The translations under genes and the position numbers were made by a program. Shown here in pieces: positions 24,866 to 32,588 of a DNA stretch of 64,000 bases; the first letter of the stretch is position 1; the number at the start of each line of letters is the position of its first letter. This DNA is from Bradyrhizobium prioriisuperbiae (GTDB taxonomy: Bacteria; Pseudomonadota; Alphaproteobacteria; Rhizobiales; Xanthobacteraceae): contig NZ_CP135921.1 in assembly GCF_032397745.1 (NCBI RefSeq), positions 186,001 through 250,000 of the forward strand. The letters are read 5' to 3'. Under the pieces are notes generated by a model. It saw nothing but the letters and a program-made list of their open reading frames with translations. It was not told the origin of the DNA and searched no databases.

Positions 24866-25714
24866 TTACTCCGCAGCCGGCTTGCGCACCGTCGCCGGGA
24901 TGCCGGCGGGGTCGATGATGGTGCCGAACTGCTGCAAATTGTGGGCGTGACAGAGCTGATGCAATGCGAAAGCCTGATCGATCGCCGTCTGCTGTCCCGT
25001 CGCATCAACAGCGCGATTGACGGCTTCCTTGGTCATCTTCAGCGCGAAAGCCGGCTTGGCGGCGATGCGCAGCGCGAGGTCCTGGACAAAGCGGGTGAGA
25101 TCGGTCCGCGGCACCACATGATTGACCATGCCGAGCCGGTGCGCCTCCTGGGCACTCCAGCTGTCGGCGGTGAACAGCAGCTCCTTGGCCTTGCGCGGCC
25201 CCAGTTCGAACGGATGCACAAACCATTCGACACCGCAGACCCCGAGCGTCACCACCGGATCGCAGAACTCCGCATCATCGGAGGCGACGATCAGGTCGCA
25301 GGCCCAGGCCAGCATCAGCCCGCCGGCGATACACTTGCCCTGCACTTCGGCAATGGTCGGCTTGGCGAGGTTGCGCCAGCGCCGCGTGATCTGCAGGTAG
25401 ATCTCCTGCTCGCGGGCGAAGCGGCCGTGGGCGCCCTTCTCGCGAAACCCGCCCCAGCCACCGATGGACGGAAAATCCGCCCCGGCTTCATTCTTGCTGC
25501 CGGCGCGCAAATCGTGGCCGGAGGAGAAGTGAGGATCGGCGCCCGCCAGCACGATCACCTTCACCGCATCATCCTGCACCGCGATGTCGAACGCCGCATT
25601 GAGATCGTAGGTCATCTGCAGGTTCTGCGCATTGCGGGCCGTGGGGCGGTTCATCACGATGCGCGCGACCTGCGGCGACGGCATCTCGTAGCGCACGGTC
25701 CCGAACTCCGGCAT
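24866..25714 (-). CDS. enoyl-CoA hydratase/isomerase-family protein (crotonase)
   Basis: A 282-residue crotonase. RIVMNRPTARNAQNL opens the fold, GADPHFSSGHDLRAGS contributes the first oxyanion-hole segment, and IAEVQGKCIAGGLMLAWACD the second. The usual catalytic glutamates after GGG are not obvious (the segment reads DAEFCDPVVTLGVCGVEWFV), so the chemistry may be hydration, isomerisation or another crotonase reaction. The start is ATG 25714 (MPEFGTVRYEMPSPQVARIV); a longer upstream frame is not codon-like. It is the first gene of the minus-strand operon with two acyl-CoA dehydrogenases and a ligase. Confidence 0.86.
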   Translation of the reverse strand: MPEFGTVRYEMPSPQVARIVMNRPTARNAQNLQMTYDLNAAFDIAVQDDAVKVIVLAGADPHFSSGHDLRAGSKNEAGADFPSIGGWGGFREKGAHGRFAREQEIYLQITRRWRNLAKPTIAEVQGKCIAGGLMLAWACDLIVASDDAEFCDPVVTLGVCGVEWFVHPFELGPRKAKELLFTADSWSAQEAHRLGMVNHVVPRTDLTRFVQDLALRIAAKPAFALKMTKEAVNRAVDATGQQTAIDQAFALHQLCHAHNLQQFGTIIDPAGIPATVRKPAAE

Positions 25715-26064
25715 CTCGCGGCTCCCGTTCCGACGGGAGCACGACATCACCCTGCACGAACGCAAAGTCTGCGCGTCGCGATCAGGCGAGCCGTTTCCTT
25801 CCCATCTTTTTCTTTGAGCAAACGGCAAGCGCCAATGTTAGTCAAGCCACTAATTAACTCAAGCCAGCGCGCACATCGCCAGCGTGGCCTGCGAGCAGGT
25901 CTTGCGTTCAAATACTAATTTCTCGTGACGGAAATCGATCTTTCAGCTGGGCGTCATCTCATTGACGACCGCAATCCCATGTCCGGAATCGAGGGGATTT
26001 CGCCATTTGCAACGCCGATCCGACTTTGCGAGTCTTGACCGAACTCGCATTGAAGGAATCGAAC
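25715..26064. other. 350-bp divergent intergenic region
   Basis: Holds the promoters of the acyl-CoA operon (minus) and a DUF1272 gene (plus). The only structure I see is TTAGT-CAAGCC-ACTAA at 25838-25853 with TCAAGCCA repeated at 25842 and 25859, a possible TetR-type operator. No gene is seen here. Confidence 0.4.
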
Positions 26065-26376
26065 ATGGCGCTGCAGCTGCGACCGAACTGTGAATCGTGC
26101 GACAAGGATCTGCCGCCGTCGGCGACAGACGCACGGATCTGCTCCTACGAGTGCACCTTCTGTGCGGATTGTGCCGAGAACCAGTTGCACAATGTCTGCC
26201 CGAACTGCGGCGGCGGTTTTGCGCCGCGCCCGATCCGCCCCGCCACCGAATGGCGGCCCGGGCTGTCGGTCGAGAAACGGCCGCCGTCCGACAAGCGCGT
26301 GCACCTGCACTACAGCGGCGATGATATCGCCGCCCACTGCGCCCGGATCAGGGACATCGATCCCGCTCTGCGGTGA
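26065..26376 (+). CDS. DUF1272 domain protein (cysteine-rich, zinc-ribbon-like)
   Basis: This small 103-residue protein starts at ATG 26065 behind GAAGGAA. Residues 5-60 match the DUF1272 pattern: paired cysteines in CESCDKDLPP, CSYECTFCADCAEN and NVCPNCGGGF, eight in all and clearly able to bind zinc. The segment GGGFAPRPIRP and the late LHYSGDDIAAHC follow. DUF1272 proteins are small conserved bacterial proteins of unknown role. It faces an NAD-dependent oxidoreductase gene with zero spacing between the stop codons (TGATCA at the junction). Confidence 0.82.
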   Translation: MALQLRPNCESCDKDLPPSATDARICSYECTFCADCAENQLHNVCPNCGGGFAPRPIRPATEWRPGLSVEKRPPSDKRVHLHYSGDDIAAHCARIRDIDPALR

Positions 26377-27300
26377 TCAGGTCTTCGGTTTGAGCGAAGC
26401 CAGGATGCGATCGGCCTCGGTGCGCCAGTCGGCGCTGCGGGCAAACCCGGCCTCACCCTTTCGGCCGAACAGGCCGGCGTCGGCGAGATCAGCCACCCAG
26501 GCCTGGCGATCGGCGGTGCCTGCCGCCGACCACGGTGTGAGGCCGGCCTCGCGCACAGTCTCGGCCACCTCGCGCACCTCTTCGCTGCGGCGACGGCCGT
26601 GCTCGATAACGCGCTGGAAGAAATAGGCGCCCTGCTTCTCCCAGTCGATGCCGGGAAAGGTTTCCCGCAGCGAAACCAGCACCGCGTCCTCGACGCCATA
26701 GGCGCGCGCCGTGGTGAAGCTCTCGATCACCATCGCCTCCAGGCCCTTGATCATGACGCTGCGGCACATCTTGACCGCAGAGGCGACACCAAGCTTGTCG
26801 CTGGCGACCTTGGCGTCGAAGCCGAGCGCGACCAGCAGCGGTGTCAGCTCCGCGGCGCCGGGACCACCGAGCAGCAACGGCACCTTGAGGCGATACGGCG
26901 GCACCGACGTCATAACGGCGCCTTCGACATAGCGGCCGCCATGGCCATCGATCATGACAGCCGCGCGCTGCTTGGCGCCGGGCGAGGCCGAGTTGAAATC
27001 GAGGAACCAGGCCCCCTTCTTGACCGCAGGCGCGCAGGCCTGCGCTACAGACACGGTCTGGCTCGCGGTCACCGCTGAAACGATGAAATCGGATCGTGCC
27101 GCAAGATCTGTTGCCGATGACGCCAGTGTCACACCATGAACACCCGCATGATCGCGCAAGGCGCCGGCCTCGCCACCATCGAGCTTGATGTCATAAGCGC
27201 TGATCCTCAGATCCTGCTTGCGCAGGTCTTCAGAAAGGATCCGCCCCACCTCGCCATAACCGACGAAACCGATATGCCACTGCTTTGGATTGACCGACAT
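26377..27300 (-). CDS. NAD(P)-binding oxidoreductase, 6-phosphogluconate dehydrogenase-like (DUF1932)
   Basis: A 307-residue protein with an N-terminal Rossmann domain (HIGFVGYGEVGRILSEDLRK) and the beta-hydroxyacid-dehydrogenase pattern DFNSASPGAKQRAA. The C-terminal helical domain is of the DUF1932 type (KMCRSVMIKGLEAMVIESFT), in which the catalytic lysine of this superfamily is expected. It probably reduces or oxidises a hydroxy acid. It lies 78 bp downstream of the aryl-CoA ligase gene on the same strand, so it may belong to the salicylyl-CoA-type cluster, though no step for it is evident in that pathway. Confidence 0.8.
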   Translation of the reverse strand: MSVNPKQWHIGFVGYGEVGRILSEDLRKQDLRISAYDIKLDGGEAGALRDHAGVHGVTLASSATDLAARSDFIVSAVTASQTVSVAQACAPAVKKGAWFLDFNSASPGAKQRAAVMIDGHGGRYVEGAVMTSVPPYRLKVPLLLGGPGAAELTPLLVALGFDAKVASDKLGVASAVKMCRSVMIKGLEAMVIESFTTARAYGVEDAVLVSLRETFPGIDWEKQGAYFFQRVIEHGRRRSEEVREVAETVREAGLTPWSAAGTADRQAWVADLADAGLFGRKGEAGFARSADWRTEADRILASLKPKT

Positions 27301-27378
27301 TGCCGCACTTTCACCGTCGATGATGGATTAACGGCGTCAGCTTAACCGGGGCGGCTTTCGTTCAAAATAGCCAATCGC

Positions 27379-29037
27379 TCAATTCTGCGTTGCCGCCACA
27401 GCCTTCACCAGCGCCTGGCGATCGATCTTGCCGGTGCCGGTTTTCGGCAGTTCGTCGACAAACGCGATCTGACGCGGGTATTTGTAGGGCAGCAGTTTCT
27501 CCTTGACGAAATCCTGCAGCAGCCGGGTCGTCGCCGCAGGGTCGCAGGCGCGATCGTTCATCGCCACCACCGCCTTCAATGTCATGCGGCGGTCGGGCAA
27601 TTCCAGCGCCAGCACCGCGCATTCGCGCACCAGAGGGTGTTCGGCCAGGCACAGCTCCACCTCCAGCGGATAGACCCATTGCCCGGAGATCTTGATCAGA
27701 TCGTCGGCGCGGCCGCGGAAAAAATGGAAGCCATCGTCGTCGCGCACAAAACGATCGCCGGTATAGATCCAGCCGCCGTCGCGGATGGTCTCCGCGGTCT
27801 TGTCCGGCCGATTCCAGTACAGCGGGGTATTGGAATCGCCGCGCACCCACAAGATGCCCTCCTCGCCATCCCCGACATCGCGGCCATCCTTGTCGCGCAG
27901 CGCCAGTTCGTAACCGGGAACGCGCAGACCCGCCGATCCCAGCTTCTTCCGCTCCGGCCTATTGGACAGATAGATGTGCAGGGCTTCGGTGGAGCCGAGG
28001 CCTTCGACGATCTCAAGCCCGGTGAGTTGTTTCCAGCCGTTGAACACATCAGCCGAAAGAACTTCCGCGGCGGACAGCGCCAGCCGCAGCGACGAGAAGT
28101 CGGCCGCGCGCGCCCCTTCGGCCTTGGTCAGCGAGGTATAGAGCGTCGGGAGGCCGAAAAACACGGTTGGCCGATATTGTCCAATCGCTGCGAAGATCGC
28201 ATCCGGCTTCGGTTGGCCCGGCAGCAGCAGCGTCGCCGCACCGACGGAAAACGGAAACGTCACGGAATTGCCGAAACCGTAGGCGAAGAACATCTTCGGC
28301 ACCGAGAAACAGATATCGCCCAGCGAGAGCTTGAGTACGTCGCGTGCGAACGCCATCTCGCTGTAGGCCATGTCGTGCTGCAGATGCACGATGCCCTTCG
28401 GCCGTCCGGTCGAGCCCGACGAATACATCCAGAACGCCATCGCATTGCGGTCGGTATCGGCCTCGGGCAGATCGCCCGTAAAGCGATCGAGCCATCGATC
28501 GGCCACAAGGGTATCAGGCACCGCATGGACTTCAGGCGCGCCGTTGACCACGATCAGCGTACGCAACGCCGTTGCCGCGCATGCCGTGGCATCGAACCGC
28601 GCGCTGAACTCGGCGTCGGCGACCGCGACCGTGGCGCCGGAATCCGCCAGGTAGAACTGCAGCAGATCCGGCGGCGTCAGCGTGTTGATCAGCAGCGGCA
28701 CGAAGCCCGCGCGCACCGCGCCGAAGAACGCCGCCGGATAGGCCGGTGTGTCGTCGAGGAACATCAGGATGCGGTCGCCACGCGCCAGCCCGAGGGAATG
28801 GAAGCCATGCCCCCAACGCGATGCGTCCGCACACAACTCAGCAAAGGTGCGCGTGCCGAGCGGCCCCATCAGCGCCAGCCTGTCGCCGCGCCCGGCGTCG
28901 AGATTGTCAAACAGGATACGGCTCGCATTATAGCGCTGCGGGACCGCAAAGCCGATCTCACGGCTGCCGGCGCTGTCGACCGGGACCTGATCGGCAACAA
29001 TCCCATCCGCTCCATGAGGCCCATTCGACGCGGTCAT
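27379..29037 (-). CDS. aryl-CoA ligase, benzoate-CoA ligase family (candidate salicylyl-CoA synthetase)
   Basis: Protein of 552 residues in the benzoate-CoA ligase branch of the ANL superfamily. MYSSGSTGRPKGIVHLQHDM is the phosphate loop near residue 190, FNGWKQLTGLEIVEGLGSTE the adenine pocket, YTGDRFVRDDDGFHFFRGRA then DDLIKISGQWVYPLEVE the hinge, and LPKTGTGKIDRQAL the C-terminal lysine. The family joins aromatic acids to CoA at ATP cost. Its ATG overlaps the TGA of the flavin hydroxylase gene (ATGA). Because that hydroxylase resembles salicylyl-CoA 5-hydroxylase and a thioesterase gene is divergent, the acid is most likely salicylate or another 2-substituted benzoate. Confidence 0.86.
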   Translation of the reverse strand: MTASNGPHGADGIVADQVPVDSAGSREIGFAVPQRYNASRILFDNLDAGRGDRLALMGPLGTRTFAELCADASRWGHGFHSLGLARGDRILMFLDDTPAYPAAFFGAVRAGFVPLLINTLTPPDLLQFYLADSGATVAVADAEFSARFDATACAATALRTLIVVNGAPEVHAVPDTLVADRWLDRFTGDLPEADTDRNAMAFWMYSSGSTGRPKGIVHLQHDMAYSEMAFARDVLKLSLGDICFSVPKMFFAYGFGNSVTFPFSVGAATLLLPGQPKPDAIFAAIGQYRPTVFFGLPTLYTSLTKAEGARAADFSSLRLALSAAEVLSADVFNGWKQLTGLEIVEGLGSTEALHIYLSNRPERKKLGSAGLRVPGYELALRDKDGRDVGDGEEGILWVRGDSNTPLYWNRPDKTAETIRDGGWIYTGDRFVRDDDGFHFFRGRADDLIKISGQWVYPLEVELCLAEHPLVRECAVLALELPDRRMTLKAVVAMNDRACDPAATTRLLQDFVKEKLLPYKYPRQIAFVDELPKTGTGKIDRQALVKAVAATQN

Positions 29038-30191
29038 CTGGCGCCTCCCGCCTGCCGATGCTCCGCGGACCGGGAGGCCTCGTAACGCGCCATGAAGGCG
29101 GGCGCCATGGCGCGCAGCCGCGCGATGTCGATCCGGCCGGACCGGGTGATGTAGCTCATGGCAAAATCCTCAAGGCTCAAACTCATGTACTCGGGGAATT
29201 TTTCGTACCAGTCGGCGCTGGTGCGTGCGGCGGCAACCAGTTTCTGCACGATCGGTTTGCGCTCGGCCTCGTAACGCCGCAGCGCCGCCGGACAATCATC
29301 GCGCTCCGCCTCCAGCGCCTTGGTCAGGGCGATCGCATCCTCGATCGCCAGCCGCGTGCCGGAGCCGATAGAGAAGTGCGCCGAATGCAGCGCATCGCCG
29401 ATCAGCACGATATTCTTGAACGACCAATGCTGGTTCCAGACCCAGGGAAAGTTGCGCCAGATCGAACGGTTCGATACCAGCTTGTGACCACCGAGCGTGT
29501 GCGCGAACACCTGCTCGCAGATCGCCTGCGACTCCTCGGGCGACTTGTCGGCGAAACCGTAGCGCTGCCAGGTGGCCCGGTCGCATTCCACCAGGAACGT
29601 ACTCATGGTCGGCGAATAGCGATAGTGATGGGCGTTGAAGGCGCCGAGTTCGGTCGCGACAAAAGTCTGCGACAGTGTCTCGAAACGCTGGGTGGTGCCG
29701 TACCAGGCGAACTTGTTGCTGGAATACGCGAGTGTGGTGCCGAAATCACCCTCGTACGCGCGCCGCGCCGTTGAGTTCAGTCCGTCGGCGGCGACGATCA
29801 GGTCATAGTCATCGAGGCGATCGAGCGATGGCACATGGGTCGCATAATGCACGTTGACGCCGGCAGCGGCGGCACGTTGCTGCAGGATCTGCAACAGCTC
29901 GAGCCGGCCGATCGACGAGAAGCCGACCCCATCGATGACGATGGTGTCGCCCCGCAGATCGAGAGTGATGTTTTTCCAGCTTTCCATCCGCGGCGCGATC
30001 GCCGCGACCGTGTCGGGATCGTCCGCACGCAGGAAGTCCAGCGCCTGCTCGGAAAACACCACCCCAAAGCCCCAGGTGACGCCTTCGGGGTTCTGTTCAA
30101 ACAGATCGACCTCGGCCTCGGGATGACGTGTCTTCCACAGGTACGCAAAATAGAGACCTCCAGGGCCTCCGCCGAGCACGGCAATCCGCAC
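29034..30191 (-). CDS. FAD-dependent aryl-CoA hydroxylase (salicylyl-CoA 5-hydroxylase-like)
   Basis: A 385-residue flavoprotein. RIAVLGGGPGGLYFAYLWK is the FAD site, LIVAADGLNSTARRAYE the DG motif, and LIGDALHSAHFSIGSGTRLA followed by IEDAIALTKAL the second FAD motif. The HSAHFSIGSGTRLA version of this last motif is, from family knowledge, characteristic of hydroxylases acting on aryl-CoA thioesters (salicylyl-CoA 5-hydroxylase, 2-aminobenzoyl-CoA monooxygenase N-domain) rather than free acids. Length fits the single-domain SdgC type. It is the promoter-proximal gene, overlapping the ligase gene by four bases. Predicted reaction: salicylyl-CoA to gentisyl-CoA with NADH and O2; anthraniloyl-CoA is an alternative. 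Confidence 0.84.
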   Translation of the reverse strand: MRIAVLGGGPGGLYFAYLWKTRHPEAEVDLFEQNPEGVTWGFGVVFSEQALDFLRADDPDTVAAIAPRMESWKNITLDLRGDTIVIDGVGFSSIGRLELLQILQQRAAAAGVNVHYATHVPSLDRLDDYDLIVAADGLNSTARRAYEGDFGTTLAYSSNKFAWYGTTQRFETLSQTFVATELGAFNAHHYRYSPTMSTFLVECDRATWQRYGFADKSPEESQAICEQVFAHTLGGHKLVSNRSIWRNFPWVWNQHWSFKNIVLIGDALHSAHFSIGSGTRLAIEDAIALTKALEAERDDCPAALRRYEAERKPIVQKLVAAARTSADWYEKFPEYMSLSLEDFAMSYITRSGRIDIARLRAMAPAFMARYEASRSAEHRQAGGAR

Positions 30192-30205
30192 GCGACCCTC
30201 CCGCT

Positions 30206-30246
30206 ATTTTTGACATTATACAATTAATTCCTCAATATACAAAAAT
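30206..30246. promoter_or_regulatory. imperfect inverted repeat in the divergent promoter
   Basis: ATTTTTG (30206-30212) and CAAAAAT (30240-30246) flank an A/T-rich core in the 72 bp between the divergently transcribed hydroxylase and thioesterase genes. This is the natural place for the IclR regulator encoded at 30695-31501 to bind. The symmetry inside is weak, so this is a candidate only. Confidence 0.35.
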
Positions 30247-30263
30247 CCAAAACGAGGCAAGCC

Positions 30264-30683
30264 ATGTCCAACACCGCCTTCACCACCCAGGTCACGATCG
30301 AATGGGGCGACTGCGACGAAGCGGGAATCGTGTTTTATCCCAACTACTTCTACTGGCTGGACTGCAGCTTCCAGCGGCTGCTGCGGGCGCGCGGCCTGAG
30401 CCTGCGCGAGGTGCGCAAGCGATTCGGCGCGGTCACCCCGATCACCCAGGCCCACGCCGATTTCACCGCGCCGGCGCGTTACGACGACGTGCTCGACATC
30501 GCGGTCAGCGTCGCGCTGCAGGGCGAACGGCGCTTTCGCGTCGACTATGATTTTACGTCGAACGGCAAACGGATCGGCAGCGGCCATGAGGTTCGCGCCT
30601 TCGCCCTGATCGGCGCCGACGGTACGATCAAGGGCGCGCCGGTTGATGCGGAGTTTTTGTCGATCCTGGTCCCAGCCAACTGA
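30264..30683 (+). CDS. hotdog-fold thioesterase, 4-hydroxybenzoyl-CoA thioesterase family
   Basis: Protein of 139 residues, the length of single-hotdog acyl-CoA thioesterases. The N-terminal active-site segment TIEWGDCDEAGIVFYPNYFY matches the Pseudomonas-type 4HBT pattern, in which the Asp in DEAGIV is the catalytic residue. The strand FRVDYDFTSNGKRIGSGHEV completes the fold. It is transcribed divergently from the aryl-CoA hydroxylase and ligase, 72 bp away, and followed by an IclR regulator 11 bp downstream. In the pathway I infer it releases gentisate (or the corresponding hydroxylated acid) from its CoA ester. Confidence 0.87.
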   Translation: MSNTAFTTQVTIEWGDCDEAGIVFYPNYFYWLDCSFQRLLRARGLSLREVRKRFGAVTPITQAHADFTAPARYDDVLDIAVSVALQGERRFRVDYDFTSNGKRIGSGHEVRAFALIGADGTIKGAPVDAEFLSILVPAN

Positions 30684-30694
30684 CCGGTATCGCC

Positions 30695-31501
30695 ATGCGC
30701 CCGCCGAAATCCTCGAAGTCCTCCATGCCGACCGATGATGGCGAGGATGCGCGCGCCTCGCGCCGCGGCATCCAGTCGGTCGATATCGGCTTTCGCGTGC
30801 TGGCCGCGCTCGCGGCGGAACCGCAGGCGGCCACGCTCGGTGCGGTGGCGAAACGCTCCGGCCTTTCGGCCTCGCAAGCGCATCGTTATCTCGCAAGCCT
30901 GATCGCATCCGGCATGGCGCATCAAGCCACCTCCTCCGGCCGCTATGAACTCGGACCGCAGGCGATCCAGATCGGATTGGCGGCACTGGCACGCACCGAC
31001 GTATTCGCGGAGGCCGATCCGGCCATCGCCGACTTCACCCGCGACACCGGCCGCTCGACACTGGTGGCGGCGCGCGGCCCGCTCGGCCCCACCATCGTGC
31101 GCTGGCATGCCGGCCGCACGCCGGTGACCACGTCGCTTGCAGTCGGTTCCGTGCTGCCGTTGCTGGGATCCGCCACCGGGCACGCATTCCTCGCGTTCAT
31201 GGGCACCGAGGAACTTGTTGGCGCAGTCGAACAGGCCCGCGCAACTGACCCCCGTGACGCCGATGTCGACGCAATCCGGCAGCGCGTGCGCACCACGATG
31301 TCGGCCTCGGTGGACGAAATGCTGATCCCGGGGCTTCGTGCCACCGCGGTGCCGATCCTCGACATCCAGGGCCGCGCCGCGCTGGTCGCCACCGTGATGG
31401 CGACCCCGGCATTCGCCCGCACCGACGACGAGGCCATCGTGCGCAAACTGCAGTCGGTCTGCAAAACCCTCACCGAACGTCTCGGCGCACGCTGGCAGTA
31501 G
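30695..31501 (+). CDS. IclR-family transcriptional regulator
   Basis: A 268-residue regulator. The N-terminal winged helix-turn-helix spans RGIQSVDIGFRVLAALAAEP, ATLGAVAKRSGLSASQAHRY and LASLIASGMAHQ. The C-terminal IclR effector domain includes YELGPQAIQIGLAALAR, a substrate-pocket region (PLLGSATGHAFLAFM) and AVPILDIQGRAALVATVMAT. IclR proteins commonly activate or repress aromatic catabolism in response to the aromatic acid. It is co-directional with, and 11 bp after, the thioesterase gene and probably controls both arms of the ligase-hydroxylase-thioesterase cluster. Confidence 0.88.
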   Translation: MRPPKSSKSSMPTDDGEDARASRRGIQSVDIGFRVLAALAAEPQAATLGAVAKRSGLSASQAHRYLASLIASGMAHQATSSGRYELGPQAIQIGLAALARTDVFAEADPAIADFTRDTGRSTLVAARGPLGPTIVRWHAGRTPVTTSLAVGSVLPLLGSATGHAFLAFMGTEELVGAVEQARATDPRDADVDAIRQRVRTTMSASVDEMLIPGLRATAVPILDIQGRAALVATVMATPAFARTDDEAIVRKLQSVCKTLTERLGARWQ

Positions 31502-31505
31502 TCCG

Positions 31506-31521
31506 CCCCGGATAAATCCGG
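31506..31521. terminator. short hairpin between convergent genes
   Basis: CCCGGAT-AA-ATCCGGG is a perfect 7-bp-stem hairpin five bases after the IclR stop codon, placed between convergent genes. There is no T-run, so it may be a transcript end or a remnant of the CCCGGAT repeat family seen at 20852. Confidence 0.4.
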
Positions 31522-31544
31522 GACGGCACGGTCAGTCGTCGCAC

Positions 31545-32366
31545 TCAGTCGAGAAAATCCGGCTGCTCTTTCAGGATGCGCGCGTAGAGCGGTTGAAACT
31601 GAAACCAACCGCCGAACGGAGTGCCGACAATCCGATAGGCTTGGGTGGCCGCCTCATGCGAGATCAGCTTCAGCGGCTGGTTGGTGCCGGCCGCGGCCGC
31701 CTCGGCCAGCAGTTGCACCTGGCATGACCGTTCCATGGTGATGAACCACCAGGCCGCTTCATCGACGGTCTTGCCCACCGTCAACAAACCGTGGTTCTGC
31801 AGGATCGCGGCCTTGCATGATCCGAGCGCGTCGGCGATCTGCTGACCTTCGTCGAGATCGGCGGCGACACCACCATAGTCGTCATAAAGTCCATGGTCGT
31901 TGTAGAAGGCGCAGACGTCCTGCGAGATCGGATCGAGCTTGCGCCCGAGCGCAGCAAAGGCGCGGCCATACGTCGAATGCGAGTGGGCGGCGCCGACGGA
32001 CTCCGGACGTGACGCGTGGACCCGGGAGTGAATCGCGAACGCCGCTGCGTTGACCGGGCGATTGCCCTCGACCACCTTGCCCTCGTGGCTGACCCGGATC
32101 AGGTCGGACGCCTTGATCTGACTGAAATGCATGCCGAACGGATTGACCCAGAACGTTTCGGTGAACTCCGGATCGCGCGCGGTGATATGGCCGGCAACTC
32201 CTTCGTCAAACCCGAATTTCGAGAACAGCCGGAACGCGCCCGCCAAGCGCTGTTTGCGATGCTGACGTTCCTCCGCAACGGTCTCGAAGACCGGCGGCTG
32301 TGGCAAACCGCCGAACATCTTTTCGGCGGCGGATCTGCTGTCATCGAATTTTTGCGGTGCGTTCAC
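31545..32366 (-). CDS. class II aldolase/adducin-family protein
   Basis: Encodes 273 residues from the GTG at 32366, which follows GGGAGAG. The longer ATG frame extends into the region where an operator-like palindrome lies and has no ribosome-binding site. The zinc-binding histidines of the fold are in SVGAAHSHSTYGRAFAALG (HxH, near residue 125) and AAILQNHGLLTVGKTVDEA (His near residue 185). FGFDEGVAGHITARDPEFTE carries the usual N-terminal His of the family. Members are fuculose-phosphate-type aldolases, epimerases or decarboxylating relatives. It converges on the IclR gene and is divergent from a LysR gene. Substrate unknown. Confidence 0.84.
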   Translation of the reverse strand: MNAPQKFDDSRSAAEKMFGGLPQPPVFETVAEERQHRKQRLAGAFRLFSKFGFDEGVAGHITARDPEFTETFWVNPFGMHFSQIKASDLIRVSHEGKVVEGNRPVNAAAFAIHSRVHASRPESVGAAHSHSTYGRAFAALGRKLDPISQDVCAFYNDHGLYDDYGGVAADLDEGQQIADALGSCKAAILQNHGLLTVGKTVDEAAWWFITMERSCQVQLLAEAAAAGTNQPLKLISHEAATQAYRIVGTPFGGWFQFQPLYARILKEQPDFLD

Positions 32367-32429
32367 TGAACTCTCCCTGGGTGTGGCGAATGGATCGAAA
32401 CGCGCACGGTCGGCCGGCGCCGTAGCGCC

Positions 32430-32468
32430 GCAATCGACAATCCTCCCGTTTCGCCTGTGGTCGATTGC
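32430..32468. promoter_or_regulatory. inverted repeat between aldolase and LysR genes
   Basis: GCAATCGA (32430-32437) and TCGATTGC (32461-32468) are perfect complements separated by 23 bp, in the 222-bp divergent gap. Position suits the operator of the LysR protein encoded at 32589, though the spacing is wider than a single LysR box. Confidence 0.35.
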
Positions 32469-32588
32469 ACGCATGAACCAACGTCATACGAACGATCGCG
32501 TTGCCTGAACCGGTGTTTGGTGCAAGCATCGCCAGATGCAAACCAAGGCGCAAATGAATTCGCTTGCGCTCACGTGAATGACATTCAT

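Noticed and set aside
27637..29085. A 482-codon plus-strand frame over the aryl-CoA ligase
   Set aside because: Antisense shadow of the ligase; no protein-like features.
30210..30239. TTGACA box in the divergent promoter at 30210 with a possible -10 box
   Set aside because: The hexamer 17 bp downstream (CAATAT) matches the -10 consensus at only three positions, so I do not call a promoter.
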